A DNA stretch of 64,000 nucleotides. Source: Stictocephala bisonia. Lineage: Eukaryota; Arthropoda; Insecta; Hemiptera; Membracidae. The stretch covers positions 124,001-188,000 of the forward strand of contig JAQJVL010000305.1 in assembly GCA_035578905.1 (NCBI GenBank). The letters run 5' to 3'. Under the pieces are notes generated by a model that was not told where the DNA came from, made no database searches, and was given only the letters and a program-made list of their open reading frames with translations. Each line of letters begins with the position of its first letter. Within the stretch, counting starts at the first letter, position 1. Below are positions 46,292-57,580 of this stretch, piece by piece. The translations under genes were made by a program, and so were the position numbers.

Positions 46292-47965
46292 CTCTAGAGG
46301 ATTAATGCCACAAGATCTCAAAGATCACCCTCTTTGGTGGGGAGGACCTCAGTGGTTGCAAGAACATGTCTCTTGTTGGCCAATAAGTTCCTTCACACCC
46401 ATTAAAGAAGAGAACTTAGAAGAAGTAAAACCTCAAGGATCAACGGTATTGACTATCACTAAACCTGAACCCCTTGTAATTTTTAAACGATTTTCCTCTT
46501 GGAACAAACTCGTCAGAGTGTTTTCTTATGTATACCGTTTCTTTAATGTCAAAATAGTACCTAAATCAGGTCCTTTATCAGTGGATGAACTTAAGAAAAC
46601 TTCTTTGAAAATTTTTCAATTAATTCAATCTGAAGTTTTCCCTGGAGAAATTATTATGAATTATTATGAAAAAGGGAAACCCTTGCTCTAACCAAATCCA
46701 AAGACTATCACCATTCCTCGATGAAAGTGGAATAATCAGAGTAGGAGGAAGAATCAGCAACTCACATCTTGATTACGATGTTAAACATCCTGTAATACTA
46801 CCAAAAAATCACCATATTGTCAATTTATTAATAGATCATTACCACTTAAAGTATTTGCATGCCTCTCCTCAACTTTTACATTCCATACTGGCCCAACATG
46901 TATGGATTTTAGCAGCTCAAAGCTTGATTCGATCAAGAGTTTTTAAATGTGTCAAATGTTTTAGAACAAAACCTAAAACCAAGACTCCACTAATGGGAGA
47001 TCTTCCAGAATCTCGAATTATTCCTTCACAACCCTTTTTGAACTCTGAAGTGGATTTTTGTGGCCCGTTCACTGCCAAAGCTCATAACCTCAGATCCTTA
47101 CGTCTCTTCAAACTCTACATATGCATATTTGTATGTTTTAATACAAAGGCTGTGCACTTTGAAACGGTCTCTGAATTGTCTTCTACTGCCTTTATTTCAG
47201 CATTGACTAGATTTATTTCAAGACGTGGTTTGTGTCAAAATATCTATTGTGACAACGGAACTAATTTTGTGGGCGCAAACAAAATCCTAAAATCAGTGGT
47301 CAACTCATTTCTGAATAACCAAGATAACAAACGAAGAATTTCAGAATTTTCTATTCAAAATTCAATACAATTGCACTTCAATCCCCCCTTAGCTCCTCAC
47401 CAAGGAGGGCTATGGGAGGCTGCTGTCAAAAGTATGAAATACCATCTTCGAAGAGTTGTAGGAGACACTGTTTTAACAATTGAAGACTACAACACAATCG
47501 TTGCAAAAATTGAAGCTGTTCTGAATTCCCGACCACTAATTCCTCTTTCATCTGACCCTTCCGATATCTCAGCTTTAACCCCTGGACATTTTTTAATTGG
47601 AGCCCCTCTGATTTCAATACCTGAAAATGACTTGAACAAAACTCCCTTTAACAAACTCAAGAATTGGCAAGTTACAAAAAATTACCAAAGACATTTGGCA
47701 TTGTTGGTGTCGGGATTACCTCCATACTTTACAGGAGCGGCAAAAATGGAAAAAAAAAAAAACACAAAACTTGAAAATCGGGGATTTAGTTGTGATACAA
47801 GATCTCCTTACTCCACCACTCAATTGGCCATTGGCTCGAATTGTGAAAATCCATCCAGGTCCTGACAACATTGTTAGAGTAGTCGCCCTTCAAACTAAAA
47901 ATGGAACGTTAAAAAGGCCTGTGATAAAGATTTTCCCCTTACCAATAGAAGACAACATTTGTTAA
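46292..47965 (+). pseudogene. BEL/Pao pol, 3' part (integrase), two frameshifts
   Basis: The frame resumes after the hAT insert (LMPQDLKDHPLWWGGPQWL) and runs to 46691. The next part is in another frame from about 46680 (FLDESGIIRVGGRIS, then the H-H zinc part near HHIVNLLIDHYHLKYLH and C-C at CVKCFRTKP). The integrase core follows with VDFCGPF, YCDNGTNFVG and PPLAPHQGGLWEAAVKSMK, the catalytic D-D-E region. A further frameshift at the A-run 47751-47760 leads to the last piece, KIGDLVVIQD to the stop at 47963-47965. The A-run could be a sequencing slip; the 46.68-kb break has no such excuse. Confidence 0.85.
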
Positions 47966-47990
47966 ACCTGTCGGTTCAAGTGGCCCGGCA

Positions 47991-48212
47991 TGTTCCCGAT
48001 GGTCTGTGGATTTTAATATTTTAACATATGATGTTGTAATTAATTATTATCATGTGTTTTATTCTTGATTTTGTTTACTTTTGTTGTTGTGATGTTCAGT
48101 TTTGAGAAATAAAAGTGAGTTTCAATGTCTTTAAGAATTTAAATATTATTCTGATTTCTACAAAACTATAATTAACTTTCTCATACCAAAAGGTAAGGTC
48201 CTCCGTATGATT

Positions 48213-48214
<2 letters not shown>
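47991..48214 (+). repeat. 3' LTR of the BEL/Pao element
   Basis: About 98.7 percent identical to the 5' LTR and the same length. It is followed at once by a (TA)n tract that includes the atata target duplication. Confidence 0.92.

Positions 48215-48270
<56 letters not shown>
48215..48270. repeat. (TA)n microsatellite at the LTR border
   Basis: 28 TA units immediately after the 3' LTR. The left flank of the element ends catata, so the retrotransposon landed at the edge of a TA-rich site or the tract grew afterwards. Confidence 0.95.
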
Positions 48271-48274
<4 letters not shown>

Positions 48275-49120
48275 CAATTTTACATTATTTTTATTAGTAA
48301 AAATATGTAGAATATGCTGTAGAAATAAAGGAAAACTTCACAAATGAATTTTCATGTTTTTCAAACGTCACAGTTGTTGATGTGTTAACATATTGTCACC
48401 AAATATTAATATTTTTTGAGATTACTTATTATATCTTGACTGACTCAGATTGATAACATAGGATTTTGTTTTAATTTACCTTTTTCAATGTATGTAATTT
48501 ATTCAATCATTTTTAACTCTAATATTTCACTTTTATTAATCATAAATGTTGTTACATAATAAAAATAATGAAAAAAAATAATGAGGTATAAATGTAAGGA
48601 TGAGTATTATTTTCAAAACTATCTCAACTAACAAATTTGGAATTTCTGCTGTTGTATGATATTCTTCATATAACTATTGTATGGTTTTTAAATAAAGATA
48701 AAAAACTGTATATTTTCATATAGTACAGTATATATAAAACATTTAAAATATGTTGGCTATGTAGATGCTTTGATATTTGTGCTGAATCTAATAAAACAAA
48801 GCAAAGTAAATATTTTTTCAGGGGCGAAATTTCATGAATTGTTCATATACTAAAATATAAACTTTATGTAACGTTTTGTATTTAGTTTACAATATTATAT
48901 TGTTGTTCTCCATATTTTTACAGATATATACATATATAGTATAAACTATAACATTTATTTTTCTTTTTATTTATGGAAAAACTCTTATACAACAGCTAAA
49001 AAAATAGAGAAAGTATATATGTTTGGTTTTTTAAAGATAATTTCAGTTTACACATATATTACATTTAAATATTATAAATAATAAAATAATATACATGTTT
49101 TAATAAATATTATTTTTACT
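48271..49120. other. No gene seen
   Basis: Very AT-rich sequence without supported features. Confidence 0.45.
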
Positions 49121-49552
49121 TATTTATTCTTAAGACACCGATTGTCAAGATATGGGCGAATATGGATTTCCAATGAGTGTGATGAGTGTAGATGAACAAG
49201 TGTAATCATTGTTACTATCTAAGTTCAACTTAGCTCAGAAAGGACTATTTATTAATAGCCCAATAGCCAGGGCAACTATGGGACCTACAGCTTTATGTGG
49301 AATCCAAACCACGTAGTGTTGGTCTGATTTTCAGCTAACTGACAAGTCTGACACTCAGTTGTCTTCCCTACACAAGATCCAGACACTGACTAACATCCAA
49401 CATAGACATCCCAGACTTCTCTAGTAGTGTCCATGTCGATGGCAACCATTGAGCGGACGCCATGTTGGGATTAAGAGGACTGAGGTTGGAACCTATCGCC
49501 TATAATCTCCCAAACATTTTGTCCCCAAGTAGCTGGGTTACAGCATTGCGCA
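49121..49552 (-). mobile_element. SINE copy, modular family, head type B (longest)
   Basis: Minus-strand order: gcgcaatgctgtaacccagc, gataggttccaacctcagtc (B-box region), catggcgtccgctcaatggt, ggacactactagagaagtct, gctgaaaatcagaccaacac, then the body shared with type A copies, and the tail ccatattcgcccatatcttg followed by taagaataaat. Confidence 0.75.
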
Positions 49553-50007
49553 TTTAATTATGAGAAGAAATATATATACAACAAGACACTCTACTGTATT
49601 ATTTATATTTTTACTTATTTTTTAAAAACCATGCACAACACCTAAAAAAGGCCTGCCACTGAGGGAAAAATGACCTGCCACTAGTAGGGTTAAGAGTGTG
49701 GCCTTAAGGGGACAACGTTAGAGCTCTCAGCATTTGCCATCACACTATGTGAAAAGAGGTTAAGGCTCTATACTCTATTTCACGTTGAGAATGCAGTACG
49801 GTTCTTATGGACAAACACAGCGCTACTAGCCAGTTAAAAAATATAGAGCTCTGTCTGTCTGCCCACTGTCATATAGCTTCCTCACGGCTTTGCTCGGATA
49901 TTATATTACAGTATTTTTGTTTAAAAAAACATATGTCTAAAATGTCTCATAAAATTTAATTAGGTATTAAAAGTGTAAAAATCAATCATCATTAGTTAAA
50001 CATTTAT
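49553..50007. other. Unassigned; possible lone TTAA-type end
   Basis: Contains a doubled phrase, gcctgccactgagggaaaaa and gacctgccactagtaggg, ending in TTAA at 49690-49693, which looks like the end of a piggyBac-like element. No partner end was found. No coding sequence. Confidence 0.35.
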
Positions 50008-50011
50008 TTAA

Positions 50012-51058
50012 CCCTCCAGGTGCTGACATCGCGTAGCGCGATGTCAGCGCTCGCCGCTGTAGTGCTGACATCGCGTAGCGCGATGTTAGGTACGCGATCT
50101 ATTTAAAACGCACTAGCGGCTTTAAACAACTGAATATTACAAAGTATGTTATATAGTATTGAAGTAGAAGAAACGCGGAACATATTTTACTCTATGGAAT
50201 ACATCTGCATCAAAACAGCCGATATACAACAATTGTTTAGAAGCGTATGTTTTGTTTTCAACACACACAAATCAGATGCTCAGTGTATTGCCGCTTGGTG
50301 TTTGTTTACATTGTAAGTTTGTTATTGTAATCTATTATTATTGTTTTATTTTGTGTTTTATTGTATTTTATCTTAAAAAATGAGTGAATTAAGTAGGTCT
50401 AGTGCAATAATAAATGTGTTAGACGAACTAAATGAACAATCAGACATTGAGAGTGAAGTTGACTCTGAGTAAATCATCTTGTCATTGCTCCAGAATGTAA
50501 ATTTTTGTACATAAGATATATTTTTAATTAATTATTTTAGTTTTTTATTGATTGTCATTGTTATATTTTGTGAGCTGAAAACATTTTGAGTTGTAAAAGT
50601 GAAATAACACTACATGTTACAATGAAATGTGTAACTTGTCATGTATTAGTGATTTTTTACATAGGACAATTTTCCATTTTTTACTCTAACTGAATGTGTC
50701 TAAGAAGATAACCTATAACATGTATATTTTTTTGTGTTTATTATTAAGTTTTCTACAATATGTCTATCTTGGATTTTCATTTTATGTCTTTTGTGAACTG
50801 ATACATGAACTAAAATTAAAAAAATTGAAAAAAGATTTTCTTCTTTGTAAAGAATAACAACCAGCAATAGTTTACCATGAAAAGATAAGTCCTGTATAAG
50901 TATATTTTCTTATTCTATGGTTTTTTCTGGAAATAATGATATGTAATATGTACCATTTTCATTAGGTTTACAGTATTTAAAAAAATATTTTATATACAGT
51001 TGCAAACATGATGAAAAACGCCTAGCACTTAAGAAAGTTCAACCCAGCACCTGGAGGG
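50012..51058 (+). mobile_element. Non-autonomous piggyBac-like element (1047 bp)
   Basis: TTAA at both borders (50008-50011, 51059-51062) and perfect 14-bp inverted ends CCCTCCAGGTGCTG. Just inside the left end lie two copies of a 27-bp near-palindrome (gctgacatcgcg-tag-cgcgatgtcagc) at 50022-50048 and 50064-50090. A 30-codon acidic frame is the only coding trace. This is a deletion derivative that would need a transposase from elsewhere. Confidence 0.8.
50380..50472 (+). pseudogene. Residual piggyBac-like N-terminal ORF
   Basis: ATG at 50380; 30 codons ending TAA. It reads MSELSRSSAIINVLDEL and then an acidic tail (QSDIESEVDSE). It lies in the right place and strand for the start of a transposase, with everything downstream deleted. 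Confidence 0.4.
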
Positions 51059-51062
51059 TTAA

Positions 51063-51726
51063 AGAACTAACAAATTATTAACTATAAGAGTCTATAGATA
51101 TTTTCGTATATGTTTATTCATTTACAAGAAAAATTTTACTGATACAAGGAGAGATATAGTACAATAGAAAATAAATTATCAAGTATAATGCTGTAAATTA
51201 ATGTCTACTTGAAGGAATCAAGTTTTAATTAGCCTATTCCAGAAAAAAAATGAACGTTTATTTATTGGTACAACCCATGTTTGTACCTAAATTAACAAGC
51301 GTTGAAATTATTTATTGATTTAATACAATTACGATTGTATATAATAATTTATGTTAGGTTATTAGACGTATTTTATAACAATATTCAAGAAATGTATGAA
51401 TTGTGTCACAATAAATAATTAATTATTTTTAGTAAAAATAAGCTTTCAAACAAATAAAAACCAGCTTAGTGTGTGTGTCCTATATTATCTCTAATCCATC
51501 AATACCTCAATTGAGGACAAGGCGAGTGGTTTGGGCCTTTCCCTCCTTTCACCTTATCTGTTGATGCAAAGGAATAAACAAACATCCCCCAAGAAGGAAA
51601 TACAAGCCTACATTCACTGTTGGAAGGAGGTTTGTGTTTATTGCTTGTGTTTTTCTGAGTGTCTTGAAAAAGTAATGGAGTGAATTCAGTAATTATAATT
51701 TTAGTAATTCATTGTGGTCTTTAACA
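51063..51726. other. No clear gene; possible 5' region of the following relic
   Basis: AT-rich to about 51475, then a more mixed stretch (51485-51690) without coding signal. The latter may be the leader or end of the transposon relic at 51727. Confidence 0.35.
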
Positions 51727-51935
51727 ATGGAAAAGAAAGCCAAAGGAAAAATAATTAAAAGTGGCGAGAGGAAAACAGTGATAAATATATATAAGTATTT
51801 AGAAAAGTGTTACCCGGAAAAAAATTTCACTTTATATGTAAAAAAAAAAATAAAAAACCAGTGAGGCTACCTTAATTAATGAAAGAACTAGGATTGAAGA
51901 ATTATAAATTAAGGAGATTGTGGACAGATTGTCAC
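51727..51935 (+). pseudogene. IS630-like transposase N-terminal relic
   Basis: The ATG at 51727 opens MEKKAKGKIIKSGERKTVI then NIYKYLEKCYPEKN, followed after a frame change at an A-run (51839-51852) by TSEATLINERTRIEEL. The order, a basic K-G-K-x-I-K-S start, then a V-x-x-x-Y-x-x-x segment, then a helix-turn-helix T-x-x-x-E-R-T-x-x-R-I phrase, fits the DNA-binding N-terminus of an insect DDE transposase group. The catalytic part is missing. Confidence 0.45.
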
Positions 51936-52279
51936 GCAAAAAAAATCTCAAAAAAAAATATAAAACAAAATTACAGTTAAATTTTTATCTGAATTTTGAC
52001 TATGTTTTTATCAAAATAATAATAATAATAAAAAAAAAAAATAAATAAATAAAAAAAAAAAACACTGCCTCCTGAGGAGATATGTTGATAATACTTAACT
52101 AATTTCAAATTCCTTGTATGCTTAAATGAACAAACTAAACAAAAATATTGTATTTATAAATATATTCAAAGAGAGTTAATAAACAGCAATTAAGTTAAGA
52201 TCAACAACTTACTAAACTTTTGGAACGGGTGGGTTACTAAAAATTAAATGTGACACTTATTTATATATGTGACACATCG

Positions 52280-53400
52280 ATGCACTTTCTTCTTGGGCCG
52301 TGAAACATGGATTGAAGCTTAATGAACAAAAGACACAAGCAATTGTCTTTGGACACCCAAGACTAATTTCTAAAGTTAATATTGACACATTTCCTAAGCT
52401 TCAACTAAATAACTCTACTTTAGATTATTGTGACAAAGTAAAGAATCTTGGTCTTGTCATGGGTAGGACTTTGAATTGGACTGATCAGATTATGACTACG
52501 TGCAATCGAGTGTTTGCTGGCATTCACTGCTTGAAACGCTATGCATCTTTTCTTCCATTTAACGTTAAAGTGATGCTGGTCAAGACACTTGTTTTGCCTC
52601 ATTTTAATTATTGTGACATCGTAACTAGTGACATGACTGTTAAGCTCTCGGACAAGCTTCAACGTGCGCAGAACTATTGTATAAAATTTATTTTCAATCT
52701 GCGGTGTTATGATCACGTTACGCCATTCTTCAAAGAACTGTCTATTCTGAAGCTTAAACAGCTTCGTGAGTATCATTTACTATTACTGATTCACAAGATT
52801 TTAAAAACAAAAAATCCCAGTTACTTGTCCGAGCGTTTCAGGTTCATGAACGAAATACTGTAAGTTCTAGAAATACTCGTCAGGGGGCATCAATATTATC
52901 AGTCCCTGTACATCGTACTACTTTATATAACAAATCTTTCACTGTAACAGCTTGTCGCCTATGGAATGCGCTCCCTGACAGCATCAAAATAATCGAAGGT
53001 TACCCTCGTTACGGGGTGGAAGTTAAAGGTCATTTGATGCGGGATCTGTAGTGGCGGTGGGCTGGTGGTTTGCAGGGGCTACACTATGTGGGGTGCGAGT
53101 AAGGTATGAATGGGTGAGTTTCTTTAAAGCGTTTTTTTTCTTTCTTTCTTTTGAATTTACTATTAAATTTGAATAGTTATTGCCAATTTCTTTTGTATTG
53201 ATTAGCTTTATTAGATTAGTTAATCTTTTAATTTTTGTTTATTTTTACATAAAATTGTTTTATATTGCATTACGTAGAGTTTAATATGATTTTATGTTAT
53301 CTATTTCAAGTTGTATTATTTATCTGAGGTTAAGTAGTAGAGAGGACTCTATAGTCCTAACTTCGCCTCCAATAAAGCCATTTTTCATTTCATTTCATTT
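52280..53400 (+). mobile_element. LINE 3' portion (RT thumb and C-terminus), 5'-truncated
   Basis: The 187-codon frame 52300-52863 starts in the RT thumb (KHGLKLNEQKTQAIVFGH), then VKNLGLVMGRTLNWTDQI, LPHFNYCDIVTSD and KLQRAQNYCIKFIF. A frame change leads to RNTRQGASILSVPVHRTTLY then ACRLWNALPDSIK (52870-52990). The 3' end carries tcatttcatttcattt (about 53384-53400), a short-repeat tail of the kind left by LINE insertion. Only the last part of pol is present. Confidence 0.82.
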
Positions 53401-55112
53401 ATATACTATAAAACACCTACTGTATTGTAAATGATTTGACGTCCTGTTAAAATAACTGAAAACAATAACTGGCTTTATGCCTGTAATTTTCATTGCCTAA
53501 TATTATAAATTCAACTTTAAGCAACATATTTTTAGCATTATAAGTTTTATATAAAAATAAATAATATTTCTCCTGGATTCATATTTTAGCACCGATGGAA
53601 TTGTGGATGGTTCAGAGTGAGACCAACACAATGACAACTACGTGCGCCGCACAGACATGTTCTTTGTCACTTATTATCGACTAAACTATGCATATTGGTG
53701 AAAAAAGTTATAAATAAAAAATATAGTACCAGTTTTTATCTACAACTTTCCTGCTGACGAAACTAATTTTTATTTCTATTATATTATTACAAATTAGTTT
53801 TATGATATAATCAATTCATACTAACACAGTAAGCATTCGCTTCTTCGGTATAAAGTTTACACACCATTTAAAAATGTTCAATCAATATTTATTCACTTAA
53901 AATACAGTGTAATTGAATTGTGGCCTCTCAAAACTGAATCTTCAAGGGCTATACGTTTTAAAGCTTATTGTAATTTTTTAAAATTATTAACTTATTGCTT
54001 TTCTTTTATATCTTTAATAACAGGCAATAAATATTTTTCCAACCATTTCCATGCGAAAATTTGATTTTATGATTACTTTTTATCAGCGAGCCAATATTTT
54101 TATATAGTGCTGTACCTCAAAAACTCCCATTTGATTATCATTTCTTATGGGCTTACCATACTGCATTCTTAATATGAAATAGAGTTTAGTTTTCTCATAG
54201 CAGGTAGGTTTTTTTTACATAGCATGTACACTTTTTATTTACATAGCTACACTCTAAGTATAAACACACTTTGGTAGTACCTGCAATAAAGGTGAGTTTT
54301 AATCAATTTAATTAATGTTACTAGTTATAAATGTTGTTTTACATTAAAAATAATACAATACAAAATAAAGTAATCCTTTTATTTAGTGCCTTTTAAAGTT
54401 CAATTTCTAAACAATAAATAACAAAGTATAATAACATGAAAAGTATTGTCTTACTTAATTAAATATTTAGTTATTAATTGTTAGATTACCAATATCTTAA
54501 ACAAAAAATATGAAACACTGATGCAATATGAAAAATAAATTTATTAAGGTATTTAAAGATATAATTAAGTTAACTATCTTTACAAAAACACAGCCATAAA
54601 ATTAAATAAGTTCTAAGAATACTTTTATAACAGTTACTAACAATAAAAGTTAAACTAAAATAAATGCAATAAAACAACAAACGAAAGAATGAAAGCTATA
54701 TCGATTGATATAAATATATTTAACTTGAGGTTTAATTGGAATGTTTTATAACAATAAGAAAAACAAAATTTATATCTTACTATTTTGTAAAGCATTTGAG
54801 TATACTAGAAATATAACTTTAAACATTCATCAATTATATAAATCGAATTTGTACATGAACAAAACATGTTCCCACATACATAAAATAGCTAATGTAAATA
54901 ATATTGAAAACAGTCAAAGTTTAACTCTAGAATACTACTGTAGCGTTCAACAGACTAATTGAAAAGTATTTAGTATATTACGTATTATTTATTTAAAAGT
55001 TGTTTTAGACCTCCCTTAACTACTATATTTAAACCTGGAACCTTATTGACCATTTCCAATCCACATCTTGAAGAAAAAAAAGGGGAAAAAAATCGGGATT
55101 GCTCACCTTGAA
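53401..55112. other. No gene seen
   Basis: AT-rich. The 73-codon frame at 54741-54962 is rich in Asn, Ile and Lys, as expected by chance from base composition. Confidence 0.45.
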
Positions 55113-55733
55113 ATTGTCATTCTTTATGTTGTTTTGTCATCTAGCAGACAACACCTTAGTATTTATGTTTAGTACAGTTGTGTTGTGTGACTTGATGTAA
55201 CCATTCTCAAACTAAATAAACTGAACCAAATATTGAATTAACATTACAAGCCTCTATAGAGTGGGAGAACAATATGGCTGTGTGGCTACTTCAAGACTGT
55301 TACAAGTGGGCTTGATGCAATTGTCATTCTTTATGTTGTTTTGTCATCTAGCAGACAACACCTTAGTATTTATGTTTAGTACAGTTGTATTGTGTGACTT
55401 GATGCAACCATTCTCAAACTACATAAACTGAACCAAATATTGAATTAACATTACAAGCCTCTATAGAGTGAGAGAACAATATGGCTGTGTGGCTACTTCA
55501 AGACTGTTACAAGTGGGCTTGATGAAATTGTCATTCTTTATGTTGTTTTGTCATCTAGCAGACAACACCTTAGTATTTATGTTTAGTACAGTTGTGTTGT
55601 GTGACTTGATGAAACCATTCTCAAACTAAATAAACTGAACCAAATATTGAATTAACATTACAAGCCTCTATAGAGTGGGAGAACAATATGGCTGTGTGGC
55701 TACTTCAAGACTGTTACAAGTGGGCTTGATGCA
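55113..55733. repeat. 207-bp tandem repeat, three copies
   Basis: attgtcattctttatgttg recurs at 55113, 55320 and 55527, exactly 207 bp apart. Units differ by only a few bases (for example gatgtaacc / gatgcaacc / gatgaaacc). No frame runs through the unit. Confidence 0.95.
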
Positions 55734-56500
55734 ATTTTTCGTTGATGCTGCCTGAGTGTCATGTAGTCCTAAATGGATGGAAGAAATGATTTAAATAGGC
55801 CCACTTTGCTGATTATGAAAGAGTTATCTAAAGTTATCGTAAAGTTGAAAAAAATAATACCAGTCTCCTAAAGTTTGCAGTGCTATTTCAACCCTTATGG
55901 CTATTTAATCTTCATGAAAATGCTTTTGTTTTTCTATTTAAGCTATTAGGCATACTTGTATAAAATTTTCTTTTCCAGATTTTGGGAAGTTTGAAAATAA
56001 GTGATGAGTGAGTCAGTGAGTAAGTGACGGCTTTGACTTTTCAATATAGATATTTTGAATTACTAAACATTAGATTTTCAGACAAAACTTTTAGAAGTAA
56101 CGTGAGGTTTAGACAACTTATAAAGAGTTTCAGTGCATGCCTGATTTGCATGTCAGAAGAAATAGTTTATTAACATTGCCACTTTACAGCACAGCTGATC
56201 ACAAAGTAACATTAAGATACATACATTAAAATGAAACGTGAAAGCCTTCTGAAATATTATGTACGCCAACACAAACTTTTAAACATGAATTTAACAAAAA
56301 CAATGTTAAATTCATTATTTCAAAATAGAGTTGTGAGTCTTTTCAAGGCTCAGGTTCCTATTAGTCTTGAAATGGGAATCAAGGTTTAATGGAATTATGA
56401 TAGTTGTTTTATACAAATGGTTTTTTCAATATTAAGAACTTAAATAAATAAGCAAAATATAAATAAATATTGTAAATGCAACAGATCTAGTTACACTATT
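55734..56500. other. No gene seen
   Basis: Contains short direct repeats such as gtgatgagtgagtcagtgag (about 56000) but no supported feature. Confidence 0.4.
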
Positions 56501-56501
56501 T

Positions 56502-56542
56502 TTTTTAAAGGAGAGGCCGTTCTCCTTCAAAAACAGAAGATT
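56502..56542 (+). repeat. SINE 3'-end fragment with hairpin
   Basis: tttaaaggagaggccgttct followed by ccttcaaaaa matches the 3' hairpin block of the SINE copies at 6734 and 18826. Too short to be sure. Confidence 0.35.
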
Positions 56543-56789
56543 AATAACCATAACAAAACAGAAGAAATATTTTAATAGCCATACTGTCAGAAGTGAAAAT
56601 ATAGTTGCAACACAGTGTTATATATTTCATAAGAATTGCAGAAAAAGTTAATTTAAAAAAAAAAAAAAAATTTGAAGCAATCTTGCATAATGAATGAACA
56701 AAGACCTAGTTATATAAAACAAATGGCCTAAAGAATATTTCAATCAACACCAACAAATTAGGAGTTGAGTTGTGTGGGCATTACCATAA

Positions 56790-56985
56790 TAAAGTATATA
56801 TTTTGATGTCTGCAGGTATAATGATACAGAACCAAGCCAAATCTATATCTATAAAATCCAATGTATGTTTGTCTGTCCTTTATGCGCTACCAAACTGTCC
56901 AGCCGATCGCCATGAAACTTGGGGAAGTTGTTCTATATACCCCAGGGAAGGTTTCTGTCCTATTCCCGTTTCTTTAATCCCTCAG
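56790..56985 (+). mobile_element. Possible Helitron-like repeat fragment
   Basis: Contains tctataaaatccaatgtatg, tttgtctgtcctttatgcgc and cagccgatcgccatgaaact in a row. This phrase order is common in dispersed arthropod repeats often tied to Helitrons. I see no Helitron ends (TC start, hairpin plus CTRR end) and no Rep/helicase. Confidence 0.3.
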
Positions 56986-57397
56986 GGCTCCGTCCCTTGG
57001 ACTTCTAAAGTTTCAATGTTAATCAAATAGTAGGATGCATGAAGGTATAATAAGTCAAATATAAAAAGAATATCAGCTGTGGGTTTTAAATATGTCAAAA
57101 TTAAATTAAACTATGTGTTAATTTTTTAAACTGTTTATATTTTTATGTTTTGATTTCTTGTGAATCTATATTAATTGATTGATTTATTTGATTAACAGCT
57201 GTTAAATAAAAACAAATAGAATAAAATTGTGGTAGGCATATTTTCAAAATTAAAAATAATTGAGTACAGTAGTAAACTACACAAAACATCAGCTGTTGTA
57301 AATTGGATACTGTGTAAACTGAAAGGTAGCTGCACATTTCAATGATACAATCAAAACTCAACATTATGACCGGCGAAGTATTTATATATACATAAAA

Positions 57398-57580
57398 CCA
57401 CTGTAAGTGTATGGGTGGGTGGGTGGGTCAATACTAGTGTATGTTTATGGGTGGGTGGGTCAATACTGGCTCACCCGCCCTCCCACAAACGTACAGTGGT
57501 ACTGACCCACCTGCCCACCCATACACGTACAGTGGTATTGACCAACCCGCCCACCCATACACGTACATTGGTATTGAAAC
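57398..57580. repeat. 36-bp minisatellite with orientation switch
   Basis: Two G-rich units (gtatgggtgggtgggtgggt, tatgggtgggtgggtcaata) are followed from about 57470 by three C-rich units (tacagtggtactgacccacc, tacagtggtattgaccaacc, tacattggtattgaaac). Same unit as at 36652-36920, but with the reverse order of orientations. Confidence 0.85.

Larger units (their letters stand above)
39462..48214 (+). mobile_element. BEL/Pao LTR retrotransposon with nested hAT element
   Basis: Two 224-bp LTRs (39462-39685, 47991-48214) differing at about three sites enclose a primer-binding site, a gag-pol frame and a second pol part. The 5-bp atata flanks both ends (39457-39461, 48215-48219). Domain order gag, protease, RT, RNase H, integrase and the DUF1759-type gag mark the BEL/Pao group. 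A hAT element (43468-46291) splits pol near the end of the RNase H region, and there are two further frameshifts downstream. Without the insert the element would be about 5.9 kb. The near-identical LTRs suggest a recent insertion; this copy is not intact. Confidence 0.92.

Noticed and set aside
52420..52776. 118-codon minus-strand frame
   Set aside because: Antisense to the LINE pol frame at 52300-52863.
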